DNA from: Pseudomonadota bacterium
GTDB taxonomy: Bacteria; Pseudomonadota; Gammaproteobacteria; Steroidobacterales; Steroidobacteraceae
Assembly (NCBI GenBank): GCA_018240525.1
Contig: JAFEFN010000013.1
Coordinates: forward strand, 992,001-1,056,000
Direction: 5' to 3'
DNA length: 64,000 bases
Made by a program: the position numbers and the translations under genes
Notes under the pieces: model-generated
What the model saw: the letters and a program-made list of their open reading frames with translations, nothing else
Database searches by the model: none
Told to the model about the DNA's origin: nothing
Part shown: in pieces, positions 1-11,108 of the stretch
Numbering within the stretch: the first letter of the stretch is position 1
Layout of the letters: each line of letters begins with the position of its first letter

Positions 1-956
1 TGCACCGGTCGCACCAGGCGCTGCGCGGAGTAGATGGCGCCGTAGATCGCCGCCAGCATCGCCAGCAGCACCACCAGGGTGAGCGTCACGCGGAAGGATG
101 CCTTGAGCGGCTCGCGGATCGCGGCGAGGTTGCCGTACTGGTTGTAGGTGGCCTGCACCGCCTCGGACAGCGCCGCCAGCTGCGCCGGCACCGGATAGAT
201 GGCCACCACGAAGCGCGCCCCGCGGGCGCTCGGGCGCGGCAGCACCGCGGCGGTGCGGATGACGTAGCGCCCGCCGCTCTGGGGCTCGAGGCTGACGTAC
301 GGCAGGCGCTGCTCCATCTGCCGCAGCAGGTCCGGCGGGGGCTGCGAGGGCAGGTTCTCGAAGGCGTTCTCGAGGCTCGCGCCGAGGATGCGCCCGTGCA
401 CGCCGAACACGGAGATCTCCAGCGCCTGGCTGGCGCGGCGCTGCGTGTCGAGGCTCTCCTGCAGGTGCTCGGCATCGGCTTCGGCCAGCTCCTCGGCGAA
501 GGCCACGGTGCGCGTGGAGTACTCGCGCATGCGCAGTTCGAGCGCCGAGCGCGACAGGTCCAGGGCGTCGTTGAGGCCCTGCTTCACCTCCACGGTGAAC
601 CAGCTGTCGATGCCGCGGTTGATGAACTCGAGCGAGGACATGTACACGATCAGGAGCGGCGCGATCACCAGCGCGCCGAAGATCACCACCGTGCGCGCGG
701 TCAGGCGCGAGCCGGGCACGTGCGCGCGGTAGTCGCGCACCAGGCGCCACAGCTTGTGCGCCAGCAGCACGCTCAGGGCGAGCACCCCGCACAGGTCGAT
801 CGCCAGGATCCACAGCTGCAGGCGGCCGAACTCGGAGGAGTTCTGCACGCTCTTGGCGAGCAGCAGGAAGGCGCCGCCGCCGATCACCACCCACAGGAAC
901 GCCTGGCCGACCGCGATCCAGCGGAAGCCGCGGTTGGCCTGGCGCTCCTGCCTCAT
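1..956 (-). CDS. NtrY-like sensor histidine kinase, N-terminal part (cut by window edge)
   Basis: About 318 residues are visible; the catalytic part lies outside the window. There are three hydrophobic segments near residues 10-35, 49-68 and 85-105, then a long soluble sensor region and a fourth segment near 290-312. After it, IYSAQRLVRPV looks like the start of a HAMP linker. This layout is that of NtrY-type membrane kinases, which pair with NtrX-type regulators. The ATG at 956 overlaps the stop of the upstream DUF4390 gene in an ATGA (953-956), so the two are probably translationally coupled. The kinase core and its regulator are inferred from the family, not seen here. Confidence 0.8.
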   Translation of the reverse strand, partial: MRQERQANRGFRWIAVGQAFLWVVIGGGAFLLLAKSVQNSSEFGRLQLWILAIDLCGVLALSVLLAHKLWRLVRDYRAHVPGSRLTARTVVIFGALVIAPLLIVYMSSLEFINRGIDSWFTVEVKQGLNDALDLSRSALELRMREYSTRTVAFAEELAEADAEHLQESLDTQRRASQALEISVFGVHGRILGASLENAFENLPSQPPPDLLRQMEQRLPYVSLEPQSGGRYVIRTAAVLPRPSARGARFVVAIYPVPAQLAALSEAVQATYNQYGNLAAIREPLKASFRVTLTLVVLLAMLAAIYGAIYSAQRLVRPV

Positions 957-1549
957 ACCGGGAGCGTCCAGGTGTACCACTCCGAGACGCGCGCCCAGTC
1001 ATCGGTCCAGAACAGGATCGCGCGCATGGCCGAGGGCAGGTTGCCGCGCCGCACCCCGGCGCGCACGCTGATGGTGTAGTTGCCGTTGTCGAGCTGCGGC
1101 TCGACGACGATCGGCCAGGCGTCCACCTTGCCCAGGAAGTCCAGGGCATCGTCGAGCGTGGCGAAGGTGGTCTGGTCGCCGTTCTTGGTGTCGCGCACCA
1201 CGTAGCGGTCGCTGACGGCGTGGTAGGTGAGCTCGCGCCGCAGCGTCAGGTCGACGACGGCGGCGCTGAACCACAGGTGGCGATCGCGCTCCACGCGCGC
1301 ATCCAGGTCGAAGGTGAGCGTGATGCCGTCGCGCAGTGCATCGCGGATGGCGGCGCTCTCCGGGTATTCCACGCGCGCGTGCAGCAGGAACACCCCCTTG
1401 TCGATGTTGACGTAGGCCGAGCGCACCTCCAGCACCCCGTCCAGGGCGGCCGCGCGGGCCAGGCCGCACGTCCCCAGGGCGAGCAGCCACAGCAGGATCA
1501 GCCGCAGGGGGCGGCGGGCGGTCAGGGCAGTTGTATCGGCGCGTGGCAT
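953..1549 (-). CDS. DUF4390 domain-containing exported protein
   Basis: 198 residues. The N-terminus has a signal peptide (RRPLRLILLWLLALGTCGLARA) followed by a beta-rich domain of the DUF4390 type, with the segment RVERDRHLWFSAAVVDL typical of the family. The function is unknown; genes of this family commonly sit between rsmB and an ntrY-like kinase, as here. I chose the ATG at 1549 because it lies 22 bases after the rsmB stop with a GGG-containing leader. An in-frame ATG at 1603 would run back into rsmB. The stop overlaps the start of the kinase gene by four bases. Confidence 0.8.
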   Translation of the reverse strand: MPRADTTALTARRPLRLILLWLLALGTCGLARAAALDGVLEVRSAYVNIDKGVFLLHARVEYPESAAIRDALRDGITLTFDLDARVERDRHLWFSAAVVDLTLRRELTYHAVSDRYVVRDTKNGDQTTFATLDDALDFLGKVDAWPIVVEPQLDNGNYTISVRAGVRRGNLPSAMRAILFWTDDWARVSEWYTWTLPV

Positions 1550-1571
1550 GAATCCCTGCGACGGCAGGCGT

Positions 1572-2909
1572 TCAGCTTCCAGCCGTTGTCTTTTCGAGAC
1601 AAGCATAATAGAAGCCGTCCGTCCCCGCCTGCCCGCCGGGCAGGAGCTGCACGCCGATGGCGCGCCCGACCGCCCCGGGCGCGAGCGCCGCCGCCGGCGG
1701 CATCGGCGCCACGGAAAGGCCCGGCTCACGCTCGAGCAGTCGCTCGATCACCGCCTCGTTTTCCGCCGGGAGGACCGAACAGGTGCAATAGACCAGCCGG
1801 CCGCCCGGTGCCAGCCGCGCCGCGGCGGTGCGCAGGATCTGCAGCTGCTCGGCGGCGAAGGCGGGGATGTCGCCCGGGCGGCGCAGCAGCTTGATGTCCG
1901 GGTGGCGGCGGATCACCCCGGTCGAGGAGCACGGTGCATCGACCAGGATCCGGTCGAAGGGCGGCTCGCCGGAGAAAGCCGCCGGGTCGCGCAGGTCCGT
2001 GGCCACGAGCGTGGCCGGGCGCTGCAGGCGGGCGAGGTTCTCGGCGATCAGCGCCACACGCTCGGCGCTGAGGTCTGCACAGGTCAGCTGGATCTGCGGG
2101 CACCGCTCCAGCAGCGCGCCGCTCTTGCCGCCGGGTGCGGCACAGCCATCCAGGACGCGCTGCCCGGGCGCCAGGTCCATCAGTCCCGCCGCGAGCTGCG
2201 CGCCCGCGTCCTGCACCGAGACCCGCCCTTCCGGGAATCCGGGCAGCTCGGATACGGCGACGGGACGGTCCAGGGTGAGCGCGGAGGCCATCCATTGGGC
2301 CTCCTGGGACGCAATCCCTCGTTCCGCGAGCGCCGCCCGGTACTCCGCCGCGCCGGTGCGGGAGAGGTCGAGCCGCAGCGTCATGGGCGGGTGGAGGTTG
2401 TTGGCCTCGAGCACCGCCACCGCCCGCTCTCCCCAGGCACGGGCGATCTCCTTCACCAGCCATCCGGGGTGCGCAGTGCGGCCCGGGAGGGTCGCATCGA
2501 CCCGTCCCAGGCGGGTGGCGCGCTCGGCCACGAAGCGGCGCAGCACCGCGTTCACCAGGCCCGTCGAGCGCTCCGCGCCGAGCAGCCGCGCCGCATCCAC
2601 CGCCAGGTGCGCGGTCAGCTCCGGCGCGTTGCGCGAGTACTCGATCTGGTGGGCAGCGGCGGCGAGCAGCGCCCGCACCGGGCTCGGCACCCCGCGCGGG
2701 CGCTCGAGGAGCGACTCGATCGCCGGGGCGAGGCGCAGGTACCAGCGCACGGTGCCCAGGGCGATCGCGCGCACCGCGGCGCGCTCGTCCATGTCCTCGG
2801 CGGTGGCCAGGGCGGCATCGACCGACTCGCCGCGAAAGGCGACCGCGTCCACCGCACGCGCGGCGGCCGCCAGGGCCGGCGCCCCGGGGGCCCAGGGCGT
2901 CTTAGCCAA
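1572..2909 (-). CDS. rsmB: 16S rRNA (cytosine-967-C5)-methyltransferase RsmB
   Basis: 445 residues, the usual length for RsmB (Sun/Fmu). An N-terminal NusB-like RNA-binding domain (about 5-140) precedes a Rossmann methyltransferase domain. Visible motifs are QDAGAQLAA, the SAM-binding LDGCAAPGGK, DAPCSSTGVIRRHPDIK with a conserved Cys near 327, and YCTCSVLPAENE with the nucleophilic Cys near 377. The enzyme methylates C967 of 16S rRNA using SAM. The start is a TTG at 2909, eight bases inside the end of fmt; no ATG or GTG near it would keep the NusB-like helix bundle. It is part of the def-fmt-rsmB operon. Confidence 0.95.
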   Translation of the reverse strand: MAKTPWAPGAPALAAAARAVDAVAFRGESVDAALATAEDMDERAAVRAIALGTVRWYLRLAPAIESLLERPRGVPSPVRALLAAAAHQIEYSRNAPELTAHLAVDAARLLGAERSTGLVNAVLRRFVAERATRLGRVDATLPGRTAHPGWLVKEIARAWGERAVAVLEANNLHPPMTLRLDLSRTGAAEYRAALAERGIASQEAQWMASALTLDRPVAVSELPGFPEGRVSVQDAGAQLAAGLMDLAPGQRVLDGCAAPGGKSGALLERCPQIQLTCADLSAERVALIAENLARLQRPATLVATDLRDPAAFSGEPPFDRILVDAPCSSTGVIRRHPDIKLLRRPGDIPAFAAEQLQILRTAAARLAPGGRLVYCTCSVLPAENEAVIERLLEREPGLSVAPMPPAAALAPGAVGRAIGVQLLPGGQAGTDGFYYACLEKTTAGS

Positions 2910-3849
2910 GTCGCCGCCCCGCCAGCGCCTGGCCGTGGGCGAACTCCCCCACGCTCATCGCGCGACGCCCCGGTCGCTGCACCTGGGTGACCGACAGGGT
3001 GCCGGACCCGCACCGGACCCGCATGAAACCGTCCTGAACGTCTAGGATCGACCCCGGTTGCGTGTTTTTTGCGTCATTTGCCGGCATGATGTCGTCATTT
3101 TCATCGGCGTGGGCCGCGAACACCCGCAGCGTCTCGCCCTCCAGCTGCGTCTGGGCGACCGGCCAGGGGTTGAAGGCCCGCACCTGGCGCTCGATCGAGA
3201 GCGCGTCGCGCTGCCAGTCGATGACCGCTTCGGCCTTGCCGATCTTGGCCGCATAGCTCACCCCGTCGGCGCTCTGCGCGACCGGCTCCAGGGTGCCGCG
3301 TTCGAGGCCGGTGAGCGCCTCGATGAGCAGGCGCGCCCCGAGCACGGAGAGCTCGTCGTGCAGGGAGCCGCCGGTGTGGGCACGCGAGATCAGGGTGCGC
3401 TCGGTGAGCAGCACCGGGCCGGTGTCCAGGCCCTCGTCCATCTGCATGATCGTCACGCCGGTCTCGACATCGCCGGCGAGGATGGCGCGCTGGACGGGCG
3501 CCGCGCCGCGCCAGCGCGGCAGCAGCGAGGCGTGGATGTTCAGGCAGCCCCGGCGCGGCAGGCTCAGCACCTCGGGCGGCAGCAGCAGTCCGTAGGCGAC
3601 CACCACCAGGACCTCCGGCGCCCAGGCGGCCAGCGCGGCCTGGGCCTGCGCACTGCGCAGCGTGGACGGCTGCGCCAGGGGCAGCGCGCGTGCGCGCGCG
3701 GCCTGCTTGACCGGGCTCTCCGTGAGGTGTCGGCCGCGGCCGGCGGGCCGGTCCGGCTGCGTGAGGACGCCCACCACCTCGTGCGCGGCGCACAGGGCCT
3801 CGAGTGCGGGGACGGCAAAGCCGGGGGTGCCGGCGAAGGCGACGCGCAA
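2902..3849 (-). CDS. fmt: Methionyl-tRNA formyltransferase
   Basis: 315 residues. The protein transfers a formyl group from 10-formyl-THF to initiator Met-tRNA. It begins with the family hallmark RVAFAGTPGFAVPAL, carries the catalytic region NIHASLLPRWRGAAPVQRAI (Asn-His) with the downstream Asp in DEGLDTGPVL, and ends with the C-terminal OB-like tRNA-binding domain. The start is a TTG at 3849, two bases after the def stop codon. The reading frame stays open upstream but offers no ATG or GTG that would match the family N-terminus. It overlaps rsmB by eight bases. Confidence 0.95.
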   Translation of the reverse strand: MRVAFAGTPGFAVPALEALCAAHEVVGVLTQPDRPAGRGRHLTESPVKQAARARALPLAQPSTLRSAQAQAALAAWAPEVLVVVAYGLLLPPEVLSLPRRGCLNIHASLLPRWRGAAPVQRAILAGDVETGVTIMQMDEGLDTGPVLLTERTLISRAHTGGSLHDELSVLGARLLIEALTGLERGTLEPVAQSADGVSYAAKIGKAEAVIDWQRDALSIERQVRAFNPWPVAQTQLEGETLRVFAAHADENDDIMPANDAKNTQPGSILDVQDGFMRVRCGSGTLSVTQVQRPGRRAMSVGEFAHGQALAGRRLG

Positions 3850-3851
3850 CC

Positions 3852-4397
3852 TCAGTACGTGCGGCGTGCGCGGCCGGCGCCGGCCGGGGCCGCAGCCGCA
3901 CGCTCCTTGCGTTCCTTGTCGAGCTTCTTGCGGATGCGCTCGCGCTTCATCTCCGACAGGTAGTCGACGAACAGCTTGCCCTCGAGGTGGTCCATCTCGT
4001 GCTGGATGCACACCGCCAGCAGATCGGCGTACTCCGCCTCGCTCACCTGGCCGTCGCGATCGTGCGAGCGCAGGCGGATGCGGGTGGCGCGCTTGACCTC
4101 GTCGAAGATCCCCGGGACCGACAGGCAGCCCTCCTCGGTCTTGGCTTCGCCCTCGCGCTCGAGGATCTCGGGGTTGATCAGCACCAGGGGCGCGTTGCGC
4201 TCGTCCGAGAGGTCGATGACCACCAGGCGCTTGTGCACGTCGACCTGGGTGGCGGCCAGGCCGATCCCCGGGGCCGCGTACATCGTTTCGAGCATGTCCC
4301 CGATCAGGGTGCCCAGCGAGGCGTCGAACACCGTCACCGGCTGTGCACGGGTTCGCAGCCTCGGGTCGGGGTATTCCAGGATAGTTCGTAGGGCCAT
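3852..4397 (-). CDS. def: Peptide deformylase
   Basis: 181 residues. All three deformylase motifs are present: [15 protein letters not shown] and QHEMDHLEG (the HExxH zinc/iron site). It removes the N-formyl group from nascent proteins and so undoes the mark added through the neighbouring fmt product. The C-terminus carries an extra basic and Ala-rich tail after the last helix. The ATG at 4397 has an AGGCAG-type ribosome binding site and gives the standard [10 protein letters not shown] start. First gene of the minus-strand def-fmt-rsmB operon. Confidence 0.96.
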   Translation of the reverse strand: MALRTILEYPDPRLRTRAQPVTVFDASLGTLIGDMLETMYAAPGIGLAATQVDVHKRLVVIDLSDERNAPLVLINPEILEREGEAKTEEGCLSVPGIFDEVKRATRIRLRSHDRDGQVSEAEYADLLAVCIQHEMDHLEGKLFVDYLSEMKRERIRKKLDKERKERAAAAPAGAGRARRTY

Positions 4398-4545
4398 GGT
4401 GCTGCCTGATATGGGGGCGGCCGGACCCGTGATCCAGCGCACAAAGTTGACATTAATTCGTATGCCGGCGGGCGCCGTGCCAGTATAACGATTCAGGATT
4501 CCGGCGCAGGTCGTTGGTCCGCCGTGCGCAACTGAGGAGTGGAGG
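4398..4545. promoter_or_regulatory. Divergent promoter region between def and the LysM lipoprotein gene
   Basis: 148 bases with an AT-rich patch at 4441-4495. It holds a perfect TTGACA at 4447-4452 and a TATAAC at 4484-4489 on the plus strand, but the 31-base gap between them is too wide for one sigma70 promoter. They may belong to different promoters. The plus-strand gene has a strong Shine-Dalgarno run at 4533-4545 (GAGGAGTGGAGG). Confidence 0.35.
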
Positions 4546-5784
4546 ATGGTCTCAAATCAAGTACTTGGATGGCGCCCGGTTTCGGGTCTGCTGATCCTGT
4601 CGCTCGCGCTGACCGGCTGCTCGCACTTCCGCCACCACGAGGAAGCGGCACCGGCGCCGGCCCAGGCCGCAGCCCCGGTCACGCAGTCCACGCCGGCGGC
4701 GCCCGAGATGACGGCCACCGAGGCGGCGATCGCCGCCGGCAATGCCGCCCCCGCCGCCCCGGCCGACACCGCCGCCGCGCCCGACACGCGCGGCATGGTC
4801 AACCCGGACGCGCCCGCGCACTACACCGTCAAGCGTGGCGATACCCTCTGGGGGATCGCCTCGATGTACCTGAAGGACCCATGGTTGTGGCCCGAAGTGT
4901 GGGTCATCAATCCGCAGGTCGTGAACCCGCACCTTATCTATCCGGGTGATCAGCTGGCGCTCACCTACGGCTCCGATGGCCGCCCGCAGGTTGTCCTGGA
5001 GCAGGGCAGCGCGGTGCGCCTGGACCCGCGCCTGCGCAGCAGCGAACTCGACGCGGCGATCCCCACGATCCCGTACAGCGCGATCGCCGCGTTCCTCGGC
5101 CGCCCGACGATCATGAGCAAGGACGAGATCCGCAACTCGCCCTACGTCGTGGCCTTCCGCGATGACCACCAGGTCGCGGGCACCAACAACGAGGCCTACA
5201 TCCGCGACCTGCCGGCCACCCCGGCCAGCAGCTATGCCGTGGTGCACATCGCCGGCCCGCTGGTGGACCCGGACGACCACTCCACCATCGCCTACGAGGC
5301 GATCTACGTCTCCACCGCCCAGATCGCCCGCCCCGGCGATCCTGCCAAGGCGATCCTGTCGGACCCGGCGCGCGAGACGCTGCGCGGCGACCGCCTGGTC
5401 TCGGGTGACCTGTCGCAGACGCCGATGAACTTCACGCCGCGCGCCCCGGCGAGCCAGGTGCGTGGCCAGATCATCGACGTCGTCGGCGGCACCGACCTGG
5501 TCGGCCAGTACCAGATCGTCGCCATCAACCGCGGCCACGCACACGGCGTCGAGCCGGGCACGGTGCTCGCGATCGACGAGGCGGGCTACGAGGTGAGCGA
5601 CGTCTACCGCAACTCGGGCACGGTCGGTGAAACCGAGTCGAAGGCCTATGCCCCGAAGGTGATGCTGCCCGAGGAACGCGTCGGCACGGTGCTGGTGTTC
5701 AAGACCTACGACCGCATGAGCTACGCGCTCGTGGTCAACGCCACCGACACCATCCATATCAACTACGTAGCCCGCAGCCCCTGA
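4546..5784 (+). CDS. LysM peptidoglycan-binding lipoprotein
   Basis: 412 residues. A lipoprotein signal peptide ends in the lipobox LALTGC with the modified Cys near residue 25. An Ala/Pro-rich linker follows, then one LysM domain near 92-143 ([20 protein letters not shown]) and a long C-terminal region without a domain I recognise. It probably sits in the outer membrane and binds peptidoglycan. In related bacteria a LysM gene stands divergent to def and upstream of dprA, smg and topA. Here dprA is missing. The start follows an excellent ribosome binding site. Confidence 0.88.
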   Translation: MVSNQVLGWRPVSGLLILSLALTGCSHFRHHEEAAPAPAQAAAPVTQSTPAAPEMTATEAAIAAGNAAPAAPADTAAAPDTRGMVNPDAPAHYTVKRGDTLWGIASMYLKDPWLWPEVWVINPQVVNPHLIYPGDQLALTYGSDGRPQVVLEQGSAVRLDPRLRSSELDAAIPTIPYSAIAAFLGRPTIMSKDEIRNSPYVVAFRDDHQVAGTNNEAYIRDLPATPASSYAVVHIAGPLVDPDDHSTIAYEAIYVSTAQIARPGDPAKAILSDPARETLRGDRLVSGDLSQTPMNFTPRAPASQVRGQIIDVVGGTDLVGQYQIVAINRGHAHGVEPGTVLAIDEAGYEVSDVYRNSGTVGETESKAYAPKVMLPEERVGTVLVFKTYDRMSYALVVNATDTIHINYVARSP

Positions 5785-6165
5785 ACGCCACGCCGCGATA
5801 GCGGCGTCGCGAGTCTCCACACGCACCGCCGCAGCGCCCCACCGCCTGCGGCGGTGTTCGTTTGCGGACCCGCCAACTCGGGACCTGCGCGAGCGGCACG
5901 TTGGCCGTCTGCCACGCGTCGCTCGGCGCGCACTCGGGAATTATTTTGTAAAAGAATCACTTATGGAACTCCGCCGGACCGCCGGCGCGCTCGTGTGATT
6001 GGACAAGGCCTAGGAAATGCTGTTAGATGCCCTCGGCTTTCGAACCGGCGACCGTTGATATTCCCGTCGCACGCACGCACTTTTCAGCCAGGTCCATCGC
6101 CTCGATATTGCCGAGACTCGGGCTTGCAGGGCGTGTTGCGGGTGTTCCGGCGACACGACCTTGAA
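5785..6165. other. 381-base stretch without a gene (expected dprA position)
   Basis: No frame here gives a protein I recognise and no DprA motif remains in any frame. The only AT-rich patch is 5940-5965 (TTATTTTGTAAAAGAATCAC), which could hold a promoter for smg, but I see no matching -35 box. No tRNA fold or terminator was found. Confidence 0.5.
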
Positions 6166-6642
6166 ATGATGACTGGCAGCGTTCTCGACATCCTGATCTA
6201 CGTGTTCGACCGGTACATGCTCACCGAGTCGCCGGACGTGCCCGAGCGCGAGAACCTGGCGCGCGACCTGGAGCAGGCCGGCTTCGAGCACGGCAACGTG
6301 GAGCGCGCGCTCGACTGGCTGACGGACCTGGCCTTCGGCCAGGGCGAGGCGCAGGCGGCGGCGGTGCCCGGCGGCCTGCGGGTGTTCACCGACAGCGAGC
6401 TCGCGCGCCTGTCGACCGAGTGCCGCGGCCTGTTGCTGACGCTCGAGAATGCGCGCGTGCTCAGCCCGCGGCAGCGCGAGCTCGTCATCGAGCGCATGCT
6501 CGCCCTGGACGCCGACGAGCCGGACACCGAGCAGCTGAAGTGGGTGGTGCTGATGGTACTGTCCAGCCAGCCGGGGCAGGAGCTCGCGGTCGAGCGCCTC
6601 GGCAGTCTGATCACGGACGTGCGGGTCCTTGCACCGCACTGA
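6166..6642 (+). CDS. smg: Smg family protein (DUF494)
   Basis: 158 residues, the family's usual length. The start SVLDILIYVFDRYM and the later EQAGFEHGNVERALDWL match Smg, a helical protein of unknown function found next to dprA and topA in many gammaproteobacteria. Two ATG codons stand in a row (6166 and 6169); neither has a good Shine-Dalgarno sequence. A clear intrinsic terminator follows 29 bases after the stop, which separates smg from topA. Confidence 0.88.
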   Translation: MMTGSVLDILIYVFDRYMLTESPDVPERENLARDLEQAGFEHGNVERALDWLTDLAFGQGEAQAAAVPGGLRVFTDSELARLSTECRGLLLTLENARVLSPRQRELVIERMLALDADEPDTEQLKWVVLMVLSSQPGQELAVERLGSLITDVRVLAPH

Positions 6643-6671
6643 GTCGGCGCCAGGCACCGCCGGCTGCATAG

Positions 6672-6698
6672 GTCCGCGGCTAGTCCGCGGTTTTTTGT
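6672..6698 (+). terminator. Rho-independent terminator after smg
   Basis: CCGCGG (6674-6679), a five-base loop CTAGT and a second CCGCGG (6685-6690) form a six-pair GC stem, followed at once by six T residues (6691-6696). It ends the smg transcript 27 bases before the topA ATG. Confidence 0.85.
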
Positions 6699-6724
6699 TT
6701 TCGGCTCTCGCCTTTCGGTAAGTC

Positions 6725-9367
<2,643 letters not shown>

Positions 9368-9401
9368 GCGGGGCGGCTGCGGCCGCGCGTGCCGCAGGCC
9401 G

Positions 9402-10253
9402 ATGAAGTACCGCCACAGCTTCCACGCCGGCAACTTCGCGGACGTGCACAAGCACGTCACGCTGCTCGCCCTGATCAGCGCCCTGCAGCGCAAGGACAAG
9501 GGCTTCCTGTACCTGGAGACCCACGCCGGGCGCGGCGCCTACGACATCTCCACGCCGAACGCCGATGCGGCCGGCGGGATCGGCCGCCTGGGCGGGGCAC
9601 CCCCCGCCGCCGCGGAAATCGCCGCCTACCTCGCCCTGCTGGGGCGCCTGCGCGCGCAGCTGAAGCAGCGCCACCTCTATCCGGGCTCCCCGCTGCTGGC
9701 GCTCGCCAGCCTGCGCCCGCAGGACCGCGCCGTGCTGGTGGAACTGCAGGGCAGCGAGGTCAATGCGCTCAAGCATGCGCTGGCCGACTACGCGCAGGCG
9801 CACGCGCCCGCCCCGGCCACCCAGGTCGAGCGCGGCGACGGCTACGCGCGCCTGCGTGCCTGGCTGCCCCCGCCCGAGCGCCGCGGCCTCACGTTCATCG
9901 ACCCGCCCTACGAGCAGACCGGTGAGGACTTTACGGCGGTGACGCAGGCACTCGCCGAGGGGCTGCGCCGCTTCCCGACCGGGATCATGGCCGCCTGGTA
10001 CCCGATCAAGGACGAGCGCACGACGAACGCCTGGCTGCAGGCGTGCCGGCGCGCGCTCACCGTGCCGCTGCTGGTGAGCGAGCTGTGGCTGTTCCCGCGC
10101 GACTCGCGCGTGGCGCTGAACGGCTCCGGACTGCTCATCGCCAATCCGCCCCACCCGATCCTCGGGCACATGCAGTTGTGGCTGCCGCAGCTGCAGGCGG
10201 CGCTGTCGGGCGCACCCGCCGCGGGCAGCCGCGCCCTCATGCTGGCAGACTAG
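9402..10253 (+). CDS. rlmJ: 23S rRNA (adenine-2030-N6)-methyltransferase RlmJ
   Basis: 283 residues. The start KYRHSFHAGNFADVHKH and the catalytic FIDPPYEQTGEDF (DPPY motif of N6-adenine methyltransferases) identify RlmJ, which methylates A2030 of 23S rRNA. THAGRGAYD is the SAM-binding stretch. It starts 34 bases after topA and ends six bases before aroE, so the three may be cotranscribed. Confidence 0.94.
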   Translation: MKYRHSFHAGNFADVHKHVTLLALISALQRKDKGFLYLETHAGRGAYDISTPNADAAGGIGRLGGAPPAAAEIAAYLALLGRLRAQLKQRHLYPGSPLLALASLRPQDRAVLVELQGSEVNALKHALADYAQAHAPAPATQVERGDGYARLRAWLPPPERRGLTFIDPPYEQTGEDFTAVTQALAEGLRRFPTGIMAAWYPIKDERTTNAWLQACRRALTVPLLVSELWLFPRDSRVALNGSGLLIANPPHPILGHMQLWLPQLQAALSGAPAAGSRALMLAD

Positions 10254-10259
10254 CGCGCC

Positions 10260-11096
10260 ATGAACAGCCCGCCGGATGAGTACGGGGTCTTCGGCCACCC
10301 GGTCAGCCACAGCCTCTCGCCCTTCATCCACGGCCTGTTTGCGCGCACCACCGGGCAGTCGATGAACTACCGCCCCTACGATGTGGCGCCCGGGGAGTTC
10401 GCCGAACGCGTGCGGGCGTTCTTCGCCGGCGGCGGCCGCGGGCTGAACGTCACCCTCCCGCACAAGATCGCCGCGGTCGAGGTGGCCGACGAACTCACGG
10501 CGCGCGCCGCGCACGCGGCCGCCGTCAACACGCTCGCCCTCAAGGGCGACGGCATCCTGGGCGACAACACCGACGGCGCGGGCCTGGTGCGCGACTTGTG
10601 CGACAACCTCGGGCTCATCATCACCAACCGCCGCGTGCTGGTGCTGGGGGCCGGCGGTGCCACGCGCGGCGTGCTGGCGCCGCTGCTGGGGCTGGCACCG
10701 GCCACGGTGGTCATCGCCAACCGCACGCCGGCGCGCGCCGAGGCGCTGGCGGCGGCCTTCGCGGACCTGGGCGCCACGCAGGGCGTGGGCTTCGAATACC
10801 TCGAGCCCGAGCCCTTCGACCTGGTGATCAACGCCACCTCGGCGAGCCTGTCGGGGGAGATGCCGCCGGTCCCGCACGGGGTCATCGGCGCGCACACCGT
10901 GTGCTACGACCTCGCCTACGGCAAGTCCGCCACCGCCTTCGTGGACTGGGCGCGCGCCCAGGGTTGCGCCCGGGCCCTGCAGGGCCTGGGCATGCTGGTG
11001 GAGCAGGCGGCGGAGTCCTTCCGCCTGTGGCGGGGCGTGCGCCCGGCCACCGGCGCGGTGCTGGAGGTGCTGCGCGAGCGGGTCGGGGTGGACTGA
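10260..11096 (+). CDS. aroE: Shikimate dehydrogenase (NADP+)
   Basis: 278 residues. It reduces 3-dehydroshikimate to shikimate in aromatic amino acid synthesis. The substrate domain shows SHSLSP, NVTLPHK (catalytic Lys) and GDNTDGAG (catalytic Asp); the NADP domain shows GAGGATRG and NRTPARA, with the Arg that recognises the 2'-phosphate. The C-terminus has GLGMLVEQAAESFRLW, as expected. The ATG at 10260 lies six bases after rlmJ. It converges with gor at 11109 across a 12-base gap with no visible terminator. Confidence 0.95.
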   Translation: MNSPPDEYGVFGHPVSHSLSPFIHGLFARTTGQSMNYRPYDVAPGEFAERVRAFFAGGGRGLNVTLPHKIAAVEVADELTARAAHAAAVNTLALKGDGILGDNTDGAGLVRDLCDNLGLIITNRRVLVLGAGGATRGVLAPLLGLAPATVVIANRTPARAEALAAAFADLGATQGVGFEYLEPEPFDLVINATSASLSGEMPPVPHGVIGAHTVCYDLAYGKSATAFVDWARAQGCARALQGLGMLVEQAAESFRLWRGVRPATGAVLEVLRERVGVD

Positions 11097-11108
11097 GGCA
11101 CCGCGCCT

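Noticed and set aside
4447..4489. TTGACA with TATAAC as one promoter for the LysM gene
   Set aside because: The spacing is 31 bases, well beyond the 16-18 needed. They were kept only as separate elements in a divergent promoter region.
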